From Wolbachia endosymbiont of Armadillidium arcangelii (GTDB taxonomy: Bacteria; Pseudomonadota; Alphaproteobacteria; Rickettsiales; Anaplasmataceae): a stretch of 64,000 nt of DNA. Made by a program: the position numbers and the translations under genes. Location of the stretch: NCBI RefSeq assembly GCF_040207875.1, contig NZ_CP157942.1, forward strand, positions 1,488,001 through 1,552,000, given 5' to 3'. This document shows, piece after piece, positions 26,352 through 35,622 of the stretch (position 1 is its first letter; every line of letters begins with the position of its first letter). The notes beneath the pieces are model-generated. The model saw only the letters and a program-made list of their open reading frames with translations. It ran no database searches and was not told where the DNA came from.

Positions 26352-27818
26352 TTACATAAGAGAGTTAATTATTCTGCCGCAATTTTGCTCTATCACACTA
26401 GCTATATTTAATATTCCAGCTTCATCATAATAATTTCCAATTACTTGCAAAGCAAGGGGCAAACCCTCATTGGAGAGCCCAACAGGAACAGAAATAGCAG
26501 GCAATCCTGCCAGACTCGCTGGCACAGTAAACACATCATTAATGCACATCATTAGCGGATCTGGCTTTTCATTTAAGCCAAAAGCTTCTGTTGGAGCAGA
26601 TGGTACAAGTATATAATCTATTTTTTCAAATGCTTTTATGAAATCATTTCTGATTAGCGCCCTAATGCACTGCGCTTTTTCGTAATACTCATTGTAATGA
26701 CCTGAAGAAAGCGCATAAGCACCAATTAAAATTCTCCTTTTTACCTCTTTACCAAAACCTTCTGCTCTTGTTAACGAATACATTTCCTCAAGGGTGTCAG
26801 CATCAACCCTAAATCCATAACGTACACCATCATAACGAGCTAGATTAGATGAAGTTTCAGCAGAACAAATTAAATAGTAGACTGGTATTGCATGTTTAGT
26901 ATAAGGCAGAGCAATGTCAATAACTTCAGCACCATTTTCTTTTAAATAGGAAGTAACTTTTTCCCAATTATGGACTATTTCCTCTGAAATTCCATCCATC
27001 CTATATTCTTTTGGTATACCAATGCGCTTACCCTTGATATCGCCATTTACAAAATTGGAAAATTTAGGTACTGGCATTTCGCTTGATGTTGAGTCTTTTT
27101 CATCATAGCCACAAATCGCTTCCAGCATTAATGCTGAATCAGAAACAGAACGAGTAATTACTCCTGCTTGATCGAGAGAGCTTGCAAATGCAATCATACC
27201 AAAACGCGAACACCTTCCATAAGTTGGCTTTATTCCCACTACTCCGCAATAAGCTGCTGGTTGACGTACAGATCCACCAGTATCACTTCCTAGTGCTCCA
27301 GCACATAAAAACCCAGCAACTGATGCTGCAGATCCACCAGAAGATCCACCGGGAACAACCTTTTCTCCATCGCTTTTTCTAATCCATACATTTTCAACAG
27401 GACCAAAATAGCTATTTGTGTTCGCAGAACCCATAGCAAACTCATCCATATTAAGTTTACCGAGAATGGCTGCTCCATTTTTTAAAAGTAAGTCAGACAC
27501 CGTAGATTCATAAGTTGGAACAAAATTTTCCAGCATTTTTGAACATGCTGTTGTTTTTATCCCTTTTGTACAGAATAAATCTTTAACACCAACTGGTATG
27601 CCCATAAGTGGTGAGATATTATCTTTTTGTTTCAAGAAGTATTCATCTGCTATTTTAGCGGCTTTTATCGCGATTTCTGGGGTTTTTGTTACAAATGCAT
27701 TTAGTTGCTCATTTTCGACTGCATTAACATGCGTCTCTACAAGCTCAACAGCAGAAAAATCTCTCCGCCTAAGTCCATCATGCATCTCTGTAATACTTAA
27801 CCTTCTCAATTCATTCAT
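26352..27818 (-). CDS. gatA: Asp/Glu-tRNA amidotransferase subunit A
   Basis: Amidase subunit of GatCAB, which converts misacylated Glu-tRNA-Gln and Asp-tRNA-Asn. The 488 residues contain the amidase signature with GGSSGGSAASVAGFLCAGAL, the catalytic Lys in GVKDLFCTKG and the cis-Ser/Ser pair in GSDTGGSVRQPAAYCG. GatB and GatC are not in the window. The start ATG at 27818 gives the standard N terminus (a helix with LSITEMHDGLRRRDFSAVEL). Confidence 0.97.
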   Translation of the reverse strand: MNELRRLSITEMHDGLRRRDFSAVELVETHVNAVENEQLNAFVTKTPEIAIKAAKIADEYFLKQKDNISPLMGIPVGVKDLFCTKGIKTTACSKMLENFVPTYESTVSDLLLKNGAAILGKLNMDEFAMGSANTNSYFGPVENVWIRKSDGEKVVPGGSSGGSAASVAGFLCAGALGSDTGGSVRQPAAYCGVVGIKPTYGRCSRFGMIAFASSLDQAGVITRSVSDSALMLEAICGYDEKDSTSSEMPVPKFSNFVNGDIKGKRIGIPKEYRMDGISEEIVHNWEKVTSYLKENGAEVIDIALPYTKHAIPVYYLICSAETSSNLARYDGVRYGFRVDADTLEEMYSLTRAEGFGKEVKRRILIGAYALSSGHYNEYYEKAQCIRALIRNDFIKAFEKIDYILVPSAPTEAFGLNEKPDPLMMCINDVFTVPASLAGLPAISVPVGLSNEGLPLALQVIGNYYDEAGILNIASVIEQNCGRIINSLM

Positions 27819-28011
27819 TAATATTCAATTCTAGCGAGGTATTAATTATAACAACAGTAGGGCAGAAAATCTATATATTTATGATCGAAAATAGGAATAC
27901 AATCAAGATCAATTCAGATTTCTAAAATGAACTGATTAGTAGTACGTTTTAAATGTTGTGTTGGCACACAATGCTGGAATCACAAGCCATAAGGGTTTAG
28001 CGTTTCTAAAA

Positions 28012-30384
28012 TCAAATATCAACATCATGTACGTTAAGTGCATTGTTATTTATAAAGTCACGACGTGGTTCAACTATATCACCCATCAGCACAGAAAATA
28101 TGCTATCTGCTTCCTCATAATCTTTTATTTCAACTTTTAGCAGAGTTCTAGTTTCTGGATTGAGTGTAGTTTCCCAAAGCTGATCAGCATTCATCTCACC
28201 AAGGCCTTTAAATCTCTGCAGAGTTAAACCTTTTTTACCGCAATCCATTACTATTTTTGCAAGTGCACTTGGAGACTTTATTTTTATTTCAGTTTCTTGC
28301 GACTTTAAAAATGAATCACCATTAAATAAGTCAATTATGTTATCAAGAGAACTCAATATATTCTGTATTTCTTTGCTTTCAAGCATGCTAAGCGAGAATA
28401 CATATTTGTCTGCTAATCCTTGAAACAATTTAGCAATGTGAATTTCTTCATCTTTTACTTCTACTTCCCAATTATATTCACTATACATCAATTTTAAATA
28501 TTTTAATATCTCATCAGCAGACAATAGAGCATTCTTTTTGCTTAAAATTAGCAATGATTCTAAGAGATCTTGTGGTATTTCCCTATCATAATTTTTGCTA
28601 ATGTTTGAAATACTGAGGCACTTATTCAAAACGAAACGCAAGTCTTTGCCTATACCATTTAATGTTAATCTTTTAATCGCTGAATTTACTATATACTCTT
28701 CAAAAGTTTCGTCATCTTTAATATGAGTATCTTTGGCATTTTTTGTAACTTTATAGAGCGGTGGCTGCGCTATATATAAATATCCTTTTTCAATTACTTC
28801 GCGCATATGTCTAAAAAAGAAAGTTAGAATCAAAGTTCTTATATGTGAGCCATCAACGTCTGCGTCTGTCATAATGATAATTTTATGATACCTAGTTTTT
28901 TCAATATCGAAGTGCTCACTCCCTATTCCAGCCCCAATTGCCGTGATCAGAGAGCCAATTTCTGCAGATGAAAAAATACGATCCAATCCTGCACGTTCTA
29001 CGTTTAGAATTTTCCCTCTTAATGCAAGTACTGCCTGTGTTTTACGATTACGTCCCTGCTTTGCAGTACCACCTGCGGAATTACCCTCTACTATAAACAA
29101 TTCCGATAACTCAGGAACTTTTTCCTGACAATCGGCAAGCTTTCCAGGTAGAGTTGCGATATCAATATTATTTTTATTTTTAACTAACTCTCGTGCTTTT
29201 CTTGCTGCTTCTCTTCCTTTTGCTGATCTAATCGCTCTTTCTACTATACTTGTTGCTAACTTGGGGTCAGTTTCAAGTATTGTACTTAATTTGTCAAAAA
29301 CTATACTCTCTACAACTGTCCGCGCTTCAGAACTGACCAATTTATCTTTTGTCTGTGAAGAAAATTTAGGATCAGGCATTTTGAGAGATAAAACACAAGT
29401 TAAGCCTTCTCTAACGTCTTCTCCGGTCAAATTCACTTTTGCTTTCTTCAAAAACCCTTCATTGGTTGCATAGTTATTGATACATCTGGTTAGTGCAGAT
29501 CTAAACCCTGCCAAATGCGTACCGCCATCCCTTTGTCTTATGTTGTTTGTGAAGCACAGCATATTCTCATAGTAAGAATCATTCCACTCCATCGATATTT
29601 CTACACTGGTGCCTAGATTTTTCACATCATCTCTAATGCTGGCAATTTTAGTAATGTGTGTCTTGTTTTTATCTAAGTACCGTACAAAATTTGCTGTGCC
29701 GAAATTATCTTCAGACTGTTTACTATCGTTAAAGTGAGACTCCACATATGGTTTATTACGTAAATCACACAAAGTAATCTTGATATTTGAATTTAAAAAT
29801 GCTAATTCTCTGATGCGACTCTCAAGAGTAGAGTAACTAAAATCGACACCGTTAAAAGTCTCTGTTGATGGCATGAATGTCACTCTAGTTCCTCTTTTGT
29901 TTGTGTTTTCATTCACTACTTTTAAGGATTCAATGGACTCACCATCTTCAAAGCGTATAAAGTGTTCTTTCTTGTTGCGCCAGATAGTTAATTCCAGCCA
30001 GCTTGATAATGCATTTACAACCGAGATTCCAACACCATGTAATCCACCGGAAACTTTATAGGTATTATTATCAAACTTACCACCAGCATGAAGTTGAGTC
30101 ATTATTACTTCTGCTGCCGATATTCCTTCTTCTTCATGAATATCAGTTGGAATGCCACGACCGTTATCAGTTACAGATACTGATCCATCTTCATTTATGC
30201 TAACTTCAATTTTATCACAATATCCAGCTAAAGACTCATCTATCGCATTATCAACAACCTCATACACCATATGGTGCAAACCAGATCCATCATCAGTATC
30301 ACCAATGTACATACCTGGACGCTTTCTTACAGCATCAAGACCTCTTAGGATTTTTATTGCGTCAGCGTTGTAATTACTTTCCAT
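28012..30384 (-). CDS. gyrB: DNA gyrase subunit B
   Basis: ATPase subunit of gyrase. The GHKL ATP site shows VDNAIDESLAGYCD, DNGRGIP and GGLHGVGISVVNALS. The TOPRIM domain has EGNSAGGTAKQGRNRKTQA and TDADVDGSHIRTL. The C terminus carries QRFKGLGEMNADQLWETT. The length of 790 residues is typical. There is no gyrA nearby, and flanking intergenic regions are short. No anomaly is seen. Confidence 0.98.
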   Translation of the reverse strand: MESNYNADAIKILRGLDAVRKRPGMYIGDTDDGSGLHHMVYEVVDNAIDESLAGYCDKIEVSINEDGSVSVTDNGRGIPTDIHEEEGISAAEVIMTQLHAGGKFDNNTYKVSGGLHGVGISVVNALSSWLELTIWRNKKEHFIRFEDGESIESLKVVNENTNKRGTRVTFMPSTETFNGVDFSYSTLESRIRELAFLNSNIKITLCDLRNKPYVESHFNDSKQSEDNFGTANFVRYLDKNKTHITKIASIRDDVKNLGTSVEISMEWNDSYYENMLCFTNNIRQRDGGTHLAGFRSALTRCINNYATNEGFLKKAKVNLTGEDVREGLTCVLSLKMPDPKFSSQTKDKLVSSEARTVVESIVFDKLSTILETDPKLATSIVERAIRSAKGREAARKARELVKNKNNIDIATLPGKLADCQEKVPELSELFIVEGNSAGGTAKQGRNRKTQAVLALRGKILNVERAGLDRIFSSAEIGSLITAIGAGIGSEHFDIEKTRYHKIIIMTDADVDGSHIRTLILTFFFRHMREVIEKGYLYIAQPPLYKVTKNAKDTHIKDDETFEEYIVNSAIKRLTLNGIGKDLRFVLNKCLSISNISKNYDREIPQDLLESLLILSKKNALLSADEILKYLKLMYSEYNWEVEVKDEEIHIAKLFQGLADKYVFSLSMLESKEIQNILSSLDNIIDLFNGDSFLKSQETEIKIKSPSALAKIVMDCGKKGLTLQRFKGLGEMNADQLWETTLNPETRTLLKVEIKDYEEADSIFSVLMGDIVEPRRDFINNNALNVHDVDI

Positions 30385-30557
30385 GGAATTGCTTTATTTA
30401 TAAATGTTAATTAATATTACATTTGTATACAACGATTAGCAAGATTTTAAAACTGAAAGAAGTATCTTTGGTTGTGGTATATAGGTAAAATATACTACAC
30501 TACCTACATGAAACCCTGCTTTATATTTCAAGACGTATAACTACAGTGAGGTATAAT

Positions 30558-31016
30558 TTACCTTTCCCTTTTGCTTAGACTTTCCAAATTAACACAGGAT
30601 AGATTACTCATACACTCTTCTAATATTTCATCCTTTTTATCGTTGTTTAGTTTACTGCTGAACTCCTGACACCTTCTCTCGACAGCTGAATGCGTAGTCA
30701 TAATATACCTTACCGTTTCAGATGATAACTCTGGTAACTTATTACGGATCCTTCCTTGTTCTAGTTCAGAGAAATTGCTAAAATTGGCTCTGGCCATTTC
30801 AGGGAATTTTTGCGTAATCGTTTCTCTTATCATTGCTCTAGCTTCTTCTTCATCTAGTGTAATAACTACTAATGGATGCAAATCAGATAAAGACTCAAAC
30901 AGTTTATTGTATGTTCCACCTGCACAATTTTGACCTTGAGTACCGTAAGTTGTTGCAGCGTCTACAAGACCCTTTACAAACATATCTTTTCTATTTTTTA
31001 TGTCTTCACCATTCAA
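30558..31016 (-). CDS. C-terminal part of a split membrane-protein locus
   Basis: 152 residues, read from a TTG that overlaps the stop of the upstream gene by 4 bases. The segment MFVKGLVDAATTYGTQGQNC followed by GTYNKLFESL aligns by eye with the middle of the paralogue at 39460-40164 (SLMYAINYAQGTFIPETCFT, then GIIGAAVKSL). In that paralogue the matching upstream block (LTGGQILYLVLKACN) is in the same frame, whereas here it lies at the end of 31013-31777. The two genes are therefore probably halves of one ancestral frame, now either frameshifted or translationally coupled. Function unknown; Wolbachia-restricted as far as I can tell. Confidence 0.55.
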   Translation of the reverse strand: MNGEDIKNRKDMFVKGLVDAATTYGTQGQNCAGGTYNKLFESLSDLHPLVVITLDEEEARAMIRETITQKFPEMARANFSNFSELEQGRIRNKLPELSSETVRYIMTTHSAVERRCQEFSSKLNNDKKDEILEECMSNLSCVNLESLSKRER

Positions 31017-31777
31017 AGGGATTCTTTGATTTTCTGTTCATTTCTATCGTTGCAGGCTTTCCAACATAAAACAGCTGCCTGCTTTAGTGTTAGCTTACTA
31101 TGATTGTCTTTAAAATTATCTCCTGTTCTATTGATAAATCTTAAGCATTCAAGTGCATGAGATTTATCACCTTCTGTAAATTCACTTGACTGTTTGATAT
31201 ACTCTTCAATGTCGTTTGTGTTGCCTCTATTTAGCTGTACATAGAATTCATCTTTGCTTAGATTCTCTTTATGCTTTTCTATGAGTCTATTAACACTCAA
31301 GTTTATACTAGCAACTGCACTTGGATCATGAGTAGTTTTTACAGCAAAAGGAAGGACATTAGTTAAACTATGGAAGAAAGGTATCTCTTCTTTTGGAATT
31401 TGTTGTATTAAACTATTAAGCTGCTGTACTCCTTCACGATTTAGCAGCCACAAGAACAACATAGGCAGCACTAAAAACATACAGGAAGGAATAATACATA
31501 CGATCAAAATAGTTGTTAATATTCCTCTAATGATATTTTTTAACCATGCTGACGACCTTTTTTCATTTTCTCCTGGTTTGAAAAAATAATTTACTAATAA
31601 TAAATATAAAAGGAATTGTATGATGAAAAGAAGCGGAGAAATCATACTTACTAATAAAACTATATTGATGAGCTTTTTAGTTTTACTAGTGTTGTTGTGA
31701 ACATTTTGCGCTTCTTCTATTAAATCCTGTGCCCTATTTCTATTTTGCTGTTGATTATTATTTTGACCTACAAACAT
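31013..31777 (-). CDS. Membrane protein, N-terminal part of split locus
   Basis: 254 residues from the ATG at 31777 (a GTG at 31786 is the longest option). An Asn/Gln-rich cytosolic head is followed by a two-helix membrane hairpin (about residues 36-66 and 82-112), then a soluble region ending LTLKQAAVLCWKACNDRNEQ. The N-terminal hairpin plus linker resembles the product of 40131-40475, and the C-terminal block resembles part of 39460-40164. It looks like the upstream two-thirds of a protein that continues in the -1 frame at 30558-31016. No family recognised. Confidence 0.6.
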   Translation of the reverse strand: MFVGQNNNQQQNRNRAQDLIEEAQNVHNNTSKTKKLINIVLLVSMISPLLFIIQFLLYLLLVNYFFKPGENEKRSSAWLKNIIRGILTTILIVCIIPSCMFLVLPMLFLWLLNREGVQQLNSLIQQIPKEEIPFFHSLTNVLPFAVKTTHDPSAVASINLSVNRLIEKHKENLSKDEFYVQLNRGNTNDIEEYIKQSSEFTEGDKSHALECLRFINRTGDNFKDNHSKLTLKQAAVLCWKACNDRNEQKIKESL

Positions 31778-31866
31778 AACACACACCCCATTCTAATATT
31801 AATATGCTATGCTATAGAAAGCATGTAAATAAAGCAAGAAATTTATCAACTATCTGTGAGCTGCTT

Positions 31867-32069
31867 TTATTTTTGCTTGATTGGAGATTCTATCTTTGTG
31901 CTTTCTGCATTATTGAGAGTACTGCCTGTTTTTTGTGCAGCAATTTCTTGAATACCTTTCACAATAAAATACACTACTAGCGCTAAACCAAGAGTTATAA
32001 TAGTTAGCGTAACTAATGCTGCTAACTAAACTTTCATCTCTAAACCCGTTTTTGCTTTATTCTCTCTTA
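31867..32069 (-). pseudogene. Displaced 3' end of an ankyrin gene (TM tail)
   Basis: This is the piece of the ankyrin gene at 32986-33925 cut off by the IS5-family insertion. Rejoining it (one TTA target copy removed) continues the frame as RENKAKTGLEMKV, then an in-frame TAG at 32026-32028. It goes on in the same frame as LAALVTLTIITLGLALVVYF, a membrane helix, to a TAA at 31867-31869. The ancestral protein thus ended in a single membrane anchor and a short polar tail. Confidence 0.75.
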
Positions 32070-32128
32070 GAGGTTGTCCACAAATCAAGAAATAAGTAGT
32101 ATATAAAGGCAGAATATTGAGGTAAGAG

Positions 32129-32509
32129 ATGAGGAAAAAATATCCAACAGATTTAAGTAAAAGGGAATGGTCCCGAATAGAAAAACACTTCAGGGTATCG
32201 TATAAGAAAGGAGGAAGGCCGCCAAAATACAGTAAGTGTGAGATACTGAATGCAATTCTTTATGTACTGCGCACAGGATGTCAATGGCGCAATTTACCAC
32301 ACGATTTTCCGTTGTGGAAGGCTGTGCATGAACAGTTTAGAAGATGGAAAAAGCAGAGGATTTTTGAGAAAGTGAACTATGATATCACTAAATATAGTAG
32401 GTCAAAAATGGGAAGAAGTGAGGAGCCAAGCGCATGCATAGTGGATAGTCAATCGGTAAAAATCACGGAAAAAGGGGGGTCAAAGGTTATGATGGTGCAA
32501 AAAAAGTAA
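32129..32509 (+). CDS. IS5-family transposase, OrfA
   Basis: N-terminal 126 residues of the transposase: a DUF4096-type helix-turn-helix region (LSKREWSRIEKHF, ILNAILYVLRTGCQWRNLPH, VHEQFRRWKKQRIFE) and the first catalytic Asp in CIVDSQSVKITEKGGS. It ends shortly after a run of six G (around 32473-32478). A -1 shift there would read on as VKGYDGAKKVNGRKRH into OrfB, which matches the family. This could be programmed frameshifting, as in other IS5 subgroups, or a disabling mutation; sequence alone does not decide. Confidence 0.85.
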   Translation: MRKKYPTDLSKREWSRIEKHFRVSYKKGGRPPKYSKCEILNAILYVLRTGCQWRNLPHDFPLWKAVHEQFRRWKKQRIFEKVNYDITKYSRSKMGRSEEPSACIVDSQSVKITEKGGSKVMMVQKK

Positions 32510-32550
32510 ATGGGAGAAAAAGACATATAATCACAGATACTCAAGGATTT

Positions 32551-32961
32551 GTGCTTGGTTGCTATGTAGGAGCTGCAAGCGAAAATGACAGAGATGGGGT
32601 GAAGATGGTATTGGACAATATGAAAGAAAAATACAGCAATATTAAGAAAATGTGGGCTGATATGGGGTACCAAGGAAAAGATTTAAAAACCCATATAGAG
32701 GAAGAACATGGGATAGATATTGAAATTGTGAAAAGACCTCCATGTAGGTTTTGGGTGCATAAAGATACACCACCAGAACTATTGCCACAACGGGATCCTG
32801 GATTTGCAGTACAACCGAGAAGGTGGGTGGTAGAGAGGACTTTTGCTTGGATCAATAGAAATAGAAGGCTATCAAAGGAGTACGATTTACTTACAACATC
32901 TACTGAAAGTTTCATATATCTGGCTATGAGTAAAGTTATGTTAAGTAGGGAATATGCTTGA
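32551..32961 (+). CDS. IS5-family transposase, OrfB (catalytic C-terminal part)
   Basis: C-terminal catalytic region with the second Asp (WADMGYQGKDLK) and the Glu of DDE in RRWVVERTFAWINRNRRLSK. The conserved frame is open upstream of the ATG, from about 32478 (GYDGAKKVNGRKRHIITDTQ), so the protein is most likely made as an OrfAB fusion by -1 frameshifting rather than from its own start at 32551. The 3' end lies 24 bases inside the right terminal repeat. Confidence 0.85.
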   Translation: MLGCYVGAASENDRDGVKMVLDNMKEKYSNIKKMWADMGYQGKDLKTHIEEEHGIDIEIVKRPPCRFWVHKDTPPELLPQRDPGFAVQPRRWVVERTFAWINRNRRLSKEYDLLTTSTESFIYLAMSKVMLSREYA

Positions 32962-33925
32962 ATTTAATGGTTTGTGGACAACCTCTTAGGAATCGAGTCA
33001 TGTCTTGATCGTTTTCCTGCATCGCAAGATCTAAAGGAGTAAGTCCCCTCCCATTTTTTATATTAATGTTTGCTCCCTGTTTTAAAAGAAGCCCCGTTTT
33101 TTCTATATTACCTTCTTTTACTGTACGAAATAGACGACTTTCACCTTCTATCTTTTCAATATCTGCTCCATATGATCTAAGTACTTCAATGGCTTTTTCA
33201 TTCCCACTATTGAGCGCGATATCCAAAGCATCCATTCCAGCTTTATTTTTGTAGTTGATAAAATTCTTCAACTGATCTCTGCCAAAGCTTTCTATATATT
33301 GTTTAATGATGAGTTTCACTACCTTTCCAGGACAATTATTAGCAGCAGAAACAAGTATTGTGTTGTTATTATTATCTTTTTTTGTTACGCCTGCTTTGAG
33401 TTTATTTATCAAGTACTCGATAATTTCTATTCTGCTATCATCCTCTGCTTCAGTGCATTGTCTAGTAGCTAAAAATAAAGCTGTTCGCCCATTGTTATCT
33501 ATATCTTCAATATTCCGTCCCTTATCAACTAAGGCTTGTATTACACTTTTATTTCCATATAAAGCAGCAAAGTGAAGAGGTGTATGTCCTTCGGTGCTTT
33601 CTCTTTCATTAATTAACGCATCATGGCTAGATAGTAATTCTATAAACTCTGGCGTATTTGCAAAAATTGCAAGGTGCATTGGTGTTAAGTAATCTTTGCC
33701 ATGATTTTCAGTTTTTGCGTTAACGTTTGCTCCACTTTCTATCAGCAATTTCGCTATTTTAAATTGCTTATGCCCGATGGCAATATGCAGTGGTGTACGA
33801 TTACGTTCATAATTATCATTGACGTTTGCACCAGATTTTATTAGTAGTTCTGCAGTTTTAATATCACCCGCCTTAATTGCAACGTGTAAGGAAGGAGATT
33901 CATCTTTTTCTATTTCCCCCGTCAT
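32936..33925 (-). pseudogene. Ankyrin-repeat gene truncated by IS5 insertion
   Basis: Native sequence covers 32986-33925 (about 313 residues); the last 17 codons, reading GCPQTIKFKHIPYLT, come from the IS end. Seven to eight ankyrin repeats fill the protein (SLHVAIKAGDIKTAELLIK, TPLHIAIGHKQFKIAKLLI, TPLHFAALYGNKSVIQALV, TPLDLAMQENDQDMTRFLR). It has no signal peptide. The rest of the gene, including a membrane-anchor tail, is at 31867-32069 beyond the IS. The truncated product could still fold because the repeats are intact, so some activity cannot be excluded. Confidence 0.85.
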
Positions 33926-34148
33926 ACGAAATTGCGAACATATTAATTCATATATTATTAAGTTTTTATTAAGATTGTATTAATAATAGTTAAAAAAAAC
34001 TTCAATTTCTATTAAAAAATAGATATCTATCAACGATTTTATAAGCAAATGTTTATATAATAATTCCAAAAGTGAAACAGTAAAAAAAAGCTTTTCATGA
34101 GAAATTATAAATGATAAATTGTTAATAATGAATTATCGAGAATAAGTT

Positions 34149-34832
34149 ATGTGCTTTGGTTTGCCTAACATAAACAGAGAAGGTTATTTATTTATAATTG
34201 TTTCCTTTATAGTGACGTGTATAGCATTCTCTATATCTTGGGGGGCTGGCATTACTTGCTTATTCCCAACACTATTATGTACTTATTTCTTTCGTGACCC
34301 ATCAAGAGCTGTACCAAACAATAAGGATTTCATATTAAGCCCTGCTGATGGTGTGATTTCAAAAATTGAAGAAGTTAATTCTCCTTTGTTAGCAGAAAAC
34401 GAAGAAGGAAAGAAGTTTACACTTGTCAGCATATTTCTAAGTGTTTTGAATGTCCATGTGAATCGTATACCAATATCTGGTGCGATAAAGGAAATGAATT
34501 ATAAAAAAGGCAAGTTTGTTTCTGCAATAAGCAATAGGTCTAGTAATGAAAATGAAAAGCAAGTTATTGTGATTGAATATGAAGAGGGGAAAGAAATCAC
34601 TGTGGAACAAATAGCTGGATTTATTGCACGTCGCATTGTTTGTAATTTGAGAGTATCTCAAAGTGTAAAAGCAGGTGAAAGATTTGGAATTATACGATTT
34701 GGCAGTAGAGTAAATATTTATATACCTGCTGGCATAGAGGTAAGAGTTTCAGAAGGGCAAACTGTTATTGGTGGTGAAACAATTATAGCAGATTTAAACA
34801 AGCAAGAGAAGCTTATTTTTGATGTAATATGA
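34149..34832 (+). CDS. psd: Phosphatidylserine decarboxylase
   Basis: Pyruvoyl enzyme making phosphatidylethanolamine from phosphatidylserine at the membrane. The short (227-residue) form of the family has an N-terminal hydrophobic hairpin (about 10-46), the SPADGVISKIEE motif and the self-cleavage GS in IIRFGSRVNIYIP, where Ser becomes the pyruvoyl group. Its stop overlaps the pssA start (ATGA). The two successive pathway enzymes are thus coupled. Confidence 0.95.
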   Translation: MCFGLPNINREGYLFIIVSFIVTCIAFSISWGAGITCLFPTLLCTYFFRDPSRAVPNNKDFILSPADGVISKIEEVNSPLLAENEEGKKFTLVSIFLSVLNVHVNRIPISGAIKEMNYKKGKFVSAISNRSSNENEKQVIVIEYEEGKEITVEQIAGFIARRIVCNLRVSQSVKAGERFGIIRFGSRVNIYIPAGIEVRVSEGQTVIGGETIIADLNKQEKLIFDVI

Positions 34833-35614
34833 ATAACGATGGAAGTAACGGTAAATTCTTACCTATTACCAAATTATTTCCAAACTTTATAACTTTACTG
34901 GGTTTATGTGCTGGCCTTACTTCACTTAAATTCACATTTAATGAACAATGGGAATTTTCAGCAATTTTTATTATCATCGCAGCAATAATAGATGGAATGG
35001 ATGGTAGAATAGCCAGAATTCTAAAATCAACTAGCGATTTTGGAGCACAGCTTGATTCTTTTGCAGATTTTCTGAATTTTGGTTCAGCACCTGCCTTTCT
35101 TTTGTATTTTTGGAAGTTAAATGAAATTAAAGTTGTAGGTTGGATCTTAGTAATGATATATGTAATCTGCATATCAATAAGACTTGCAAGATTCAATGTT
35201 TCGCTACATTCAGAACAACTATACTGGAAAAAAAATTTCTTTTCCGGCATTCCAGCTCCTGTATGCGCTTTACTTACTCTGTTACCAATAATTATTACCT
35301 TCCAATCTCATGAAAGTGAATACTTACTTCTTATAGAGCAATTTTTTAACGCAAGGAATACAGCTTGTTACTTTTTGGCCATTTCATTTTTTTCGATAAG
35401 TCATATTCCAACTTTCTCCGCAAAGTACATTTATGTCCCTAAAAGTTTATCCTATATCTTTGTATCATTTTTTGGAATATTGATCATATTTTTTATAAGC
35501 AAGCCCTGGATAACACTACCAATTTTAGGTGCAGTTTATATATTGACTCTTCCAATAAGTACCGGACTTTATATATATTACGCATATAAAACTAGTCCGC
35601 TATATAAAAAATAG
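34829..35614 (+). CDS. pssA: CDP-diacylglycerol-serine phosphatidyltransferase
   Basis: Makes phosphatidylserine from CDP-diacylglycerol and serine, the step before Psd. It is a 261-residue multi-pass membrane protein with the full CDP-alcohol phosphotransferase motif: DGMDGRIARILKSTSDFGAQ, then LDSFAD, holding all the metal-binding Asp residues. About eight hydrophobic helices follow from residue 15 to the end. It overlaps psd by 4 bases and abuts the AGCS symporter downstream. Confidence 0.95.
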   Translation: MNNDGSNGKFLPITKLFPNFITLLGLCAGLTSLKFTFNEQWEFSAIFIIIAAIIDGMDGRIARILKSTSDFGAQLDSFADFLNFGSAPAFLLYFWKLNEIKVVGWILVMIYVICISIRLARFNVSLHSEQLYWKKNFFSGIPAPVCALLTLLPIIITFQSHESEYLLLIEQFFNARNTACYFLAISFFSISHIPTFSAKYIYVPKSLSYIFVSFFGILIIFFISKPWITLPILGAVYILTLPISTGLYIYYAYKTSPLYKK

Positions 35615-35622
35615 TGAGCAGC

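Larger units (their letters stand above)
32070..32985 (+). mobile_element. IS5-family insertion sequence, 916 bp, complete ends
   Basis: Perfect 15-bp terminal inverted repeats (GAGGTTGTCCACAAA at both ends) flank two transposase frames. A 3-bp target duplication, TTA, lies at 32067-32069 and 32986-32988. The ends and frames are intact, so this is the youngest IS in the window. It interrupts the 3' part of an ankyrin gene. Confidence 0.9.

Noticed and set aside
31867..32069. Independent small membrane-protein gene
   Set aside because: There is no start codon with a ribosome site, and the frame joins exactly with the ankyrin gene once the IS is removed.
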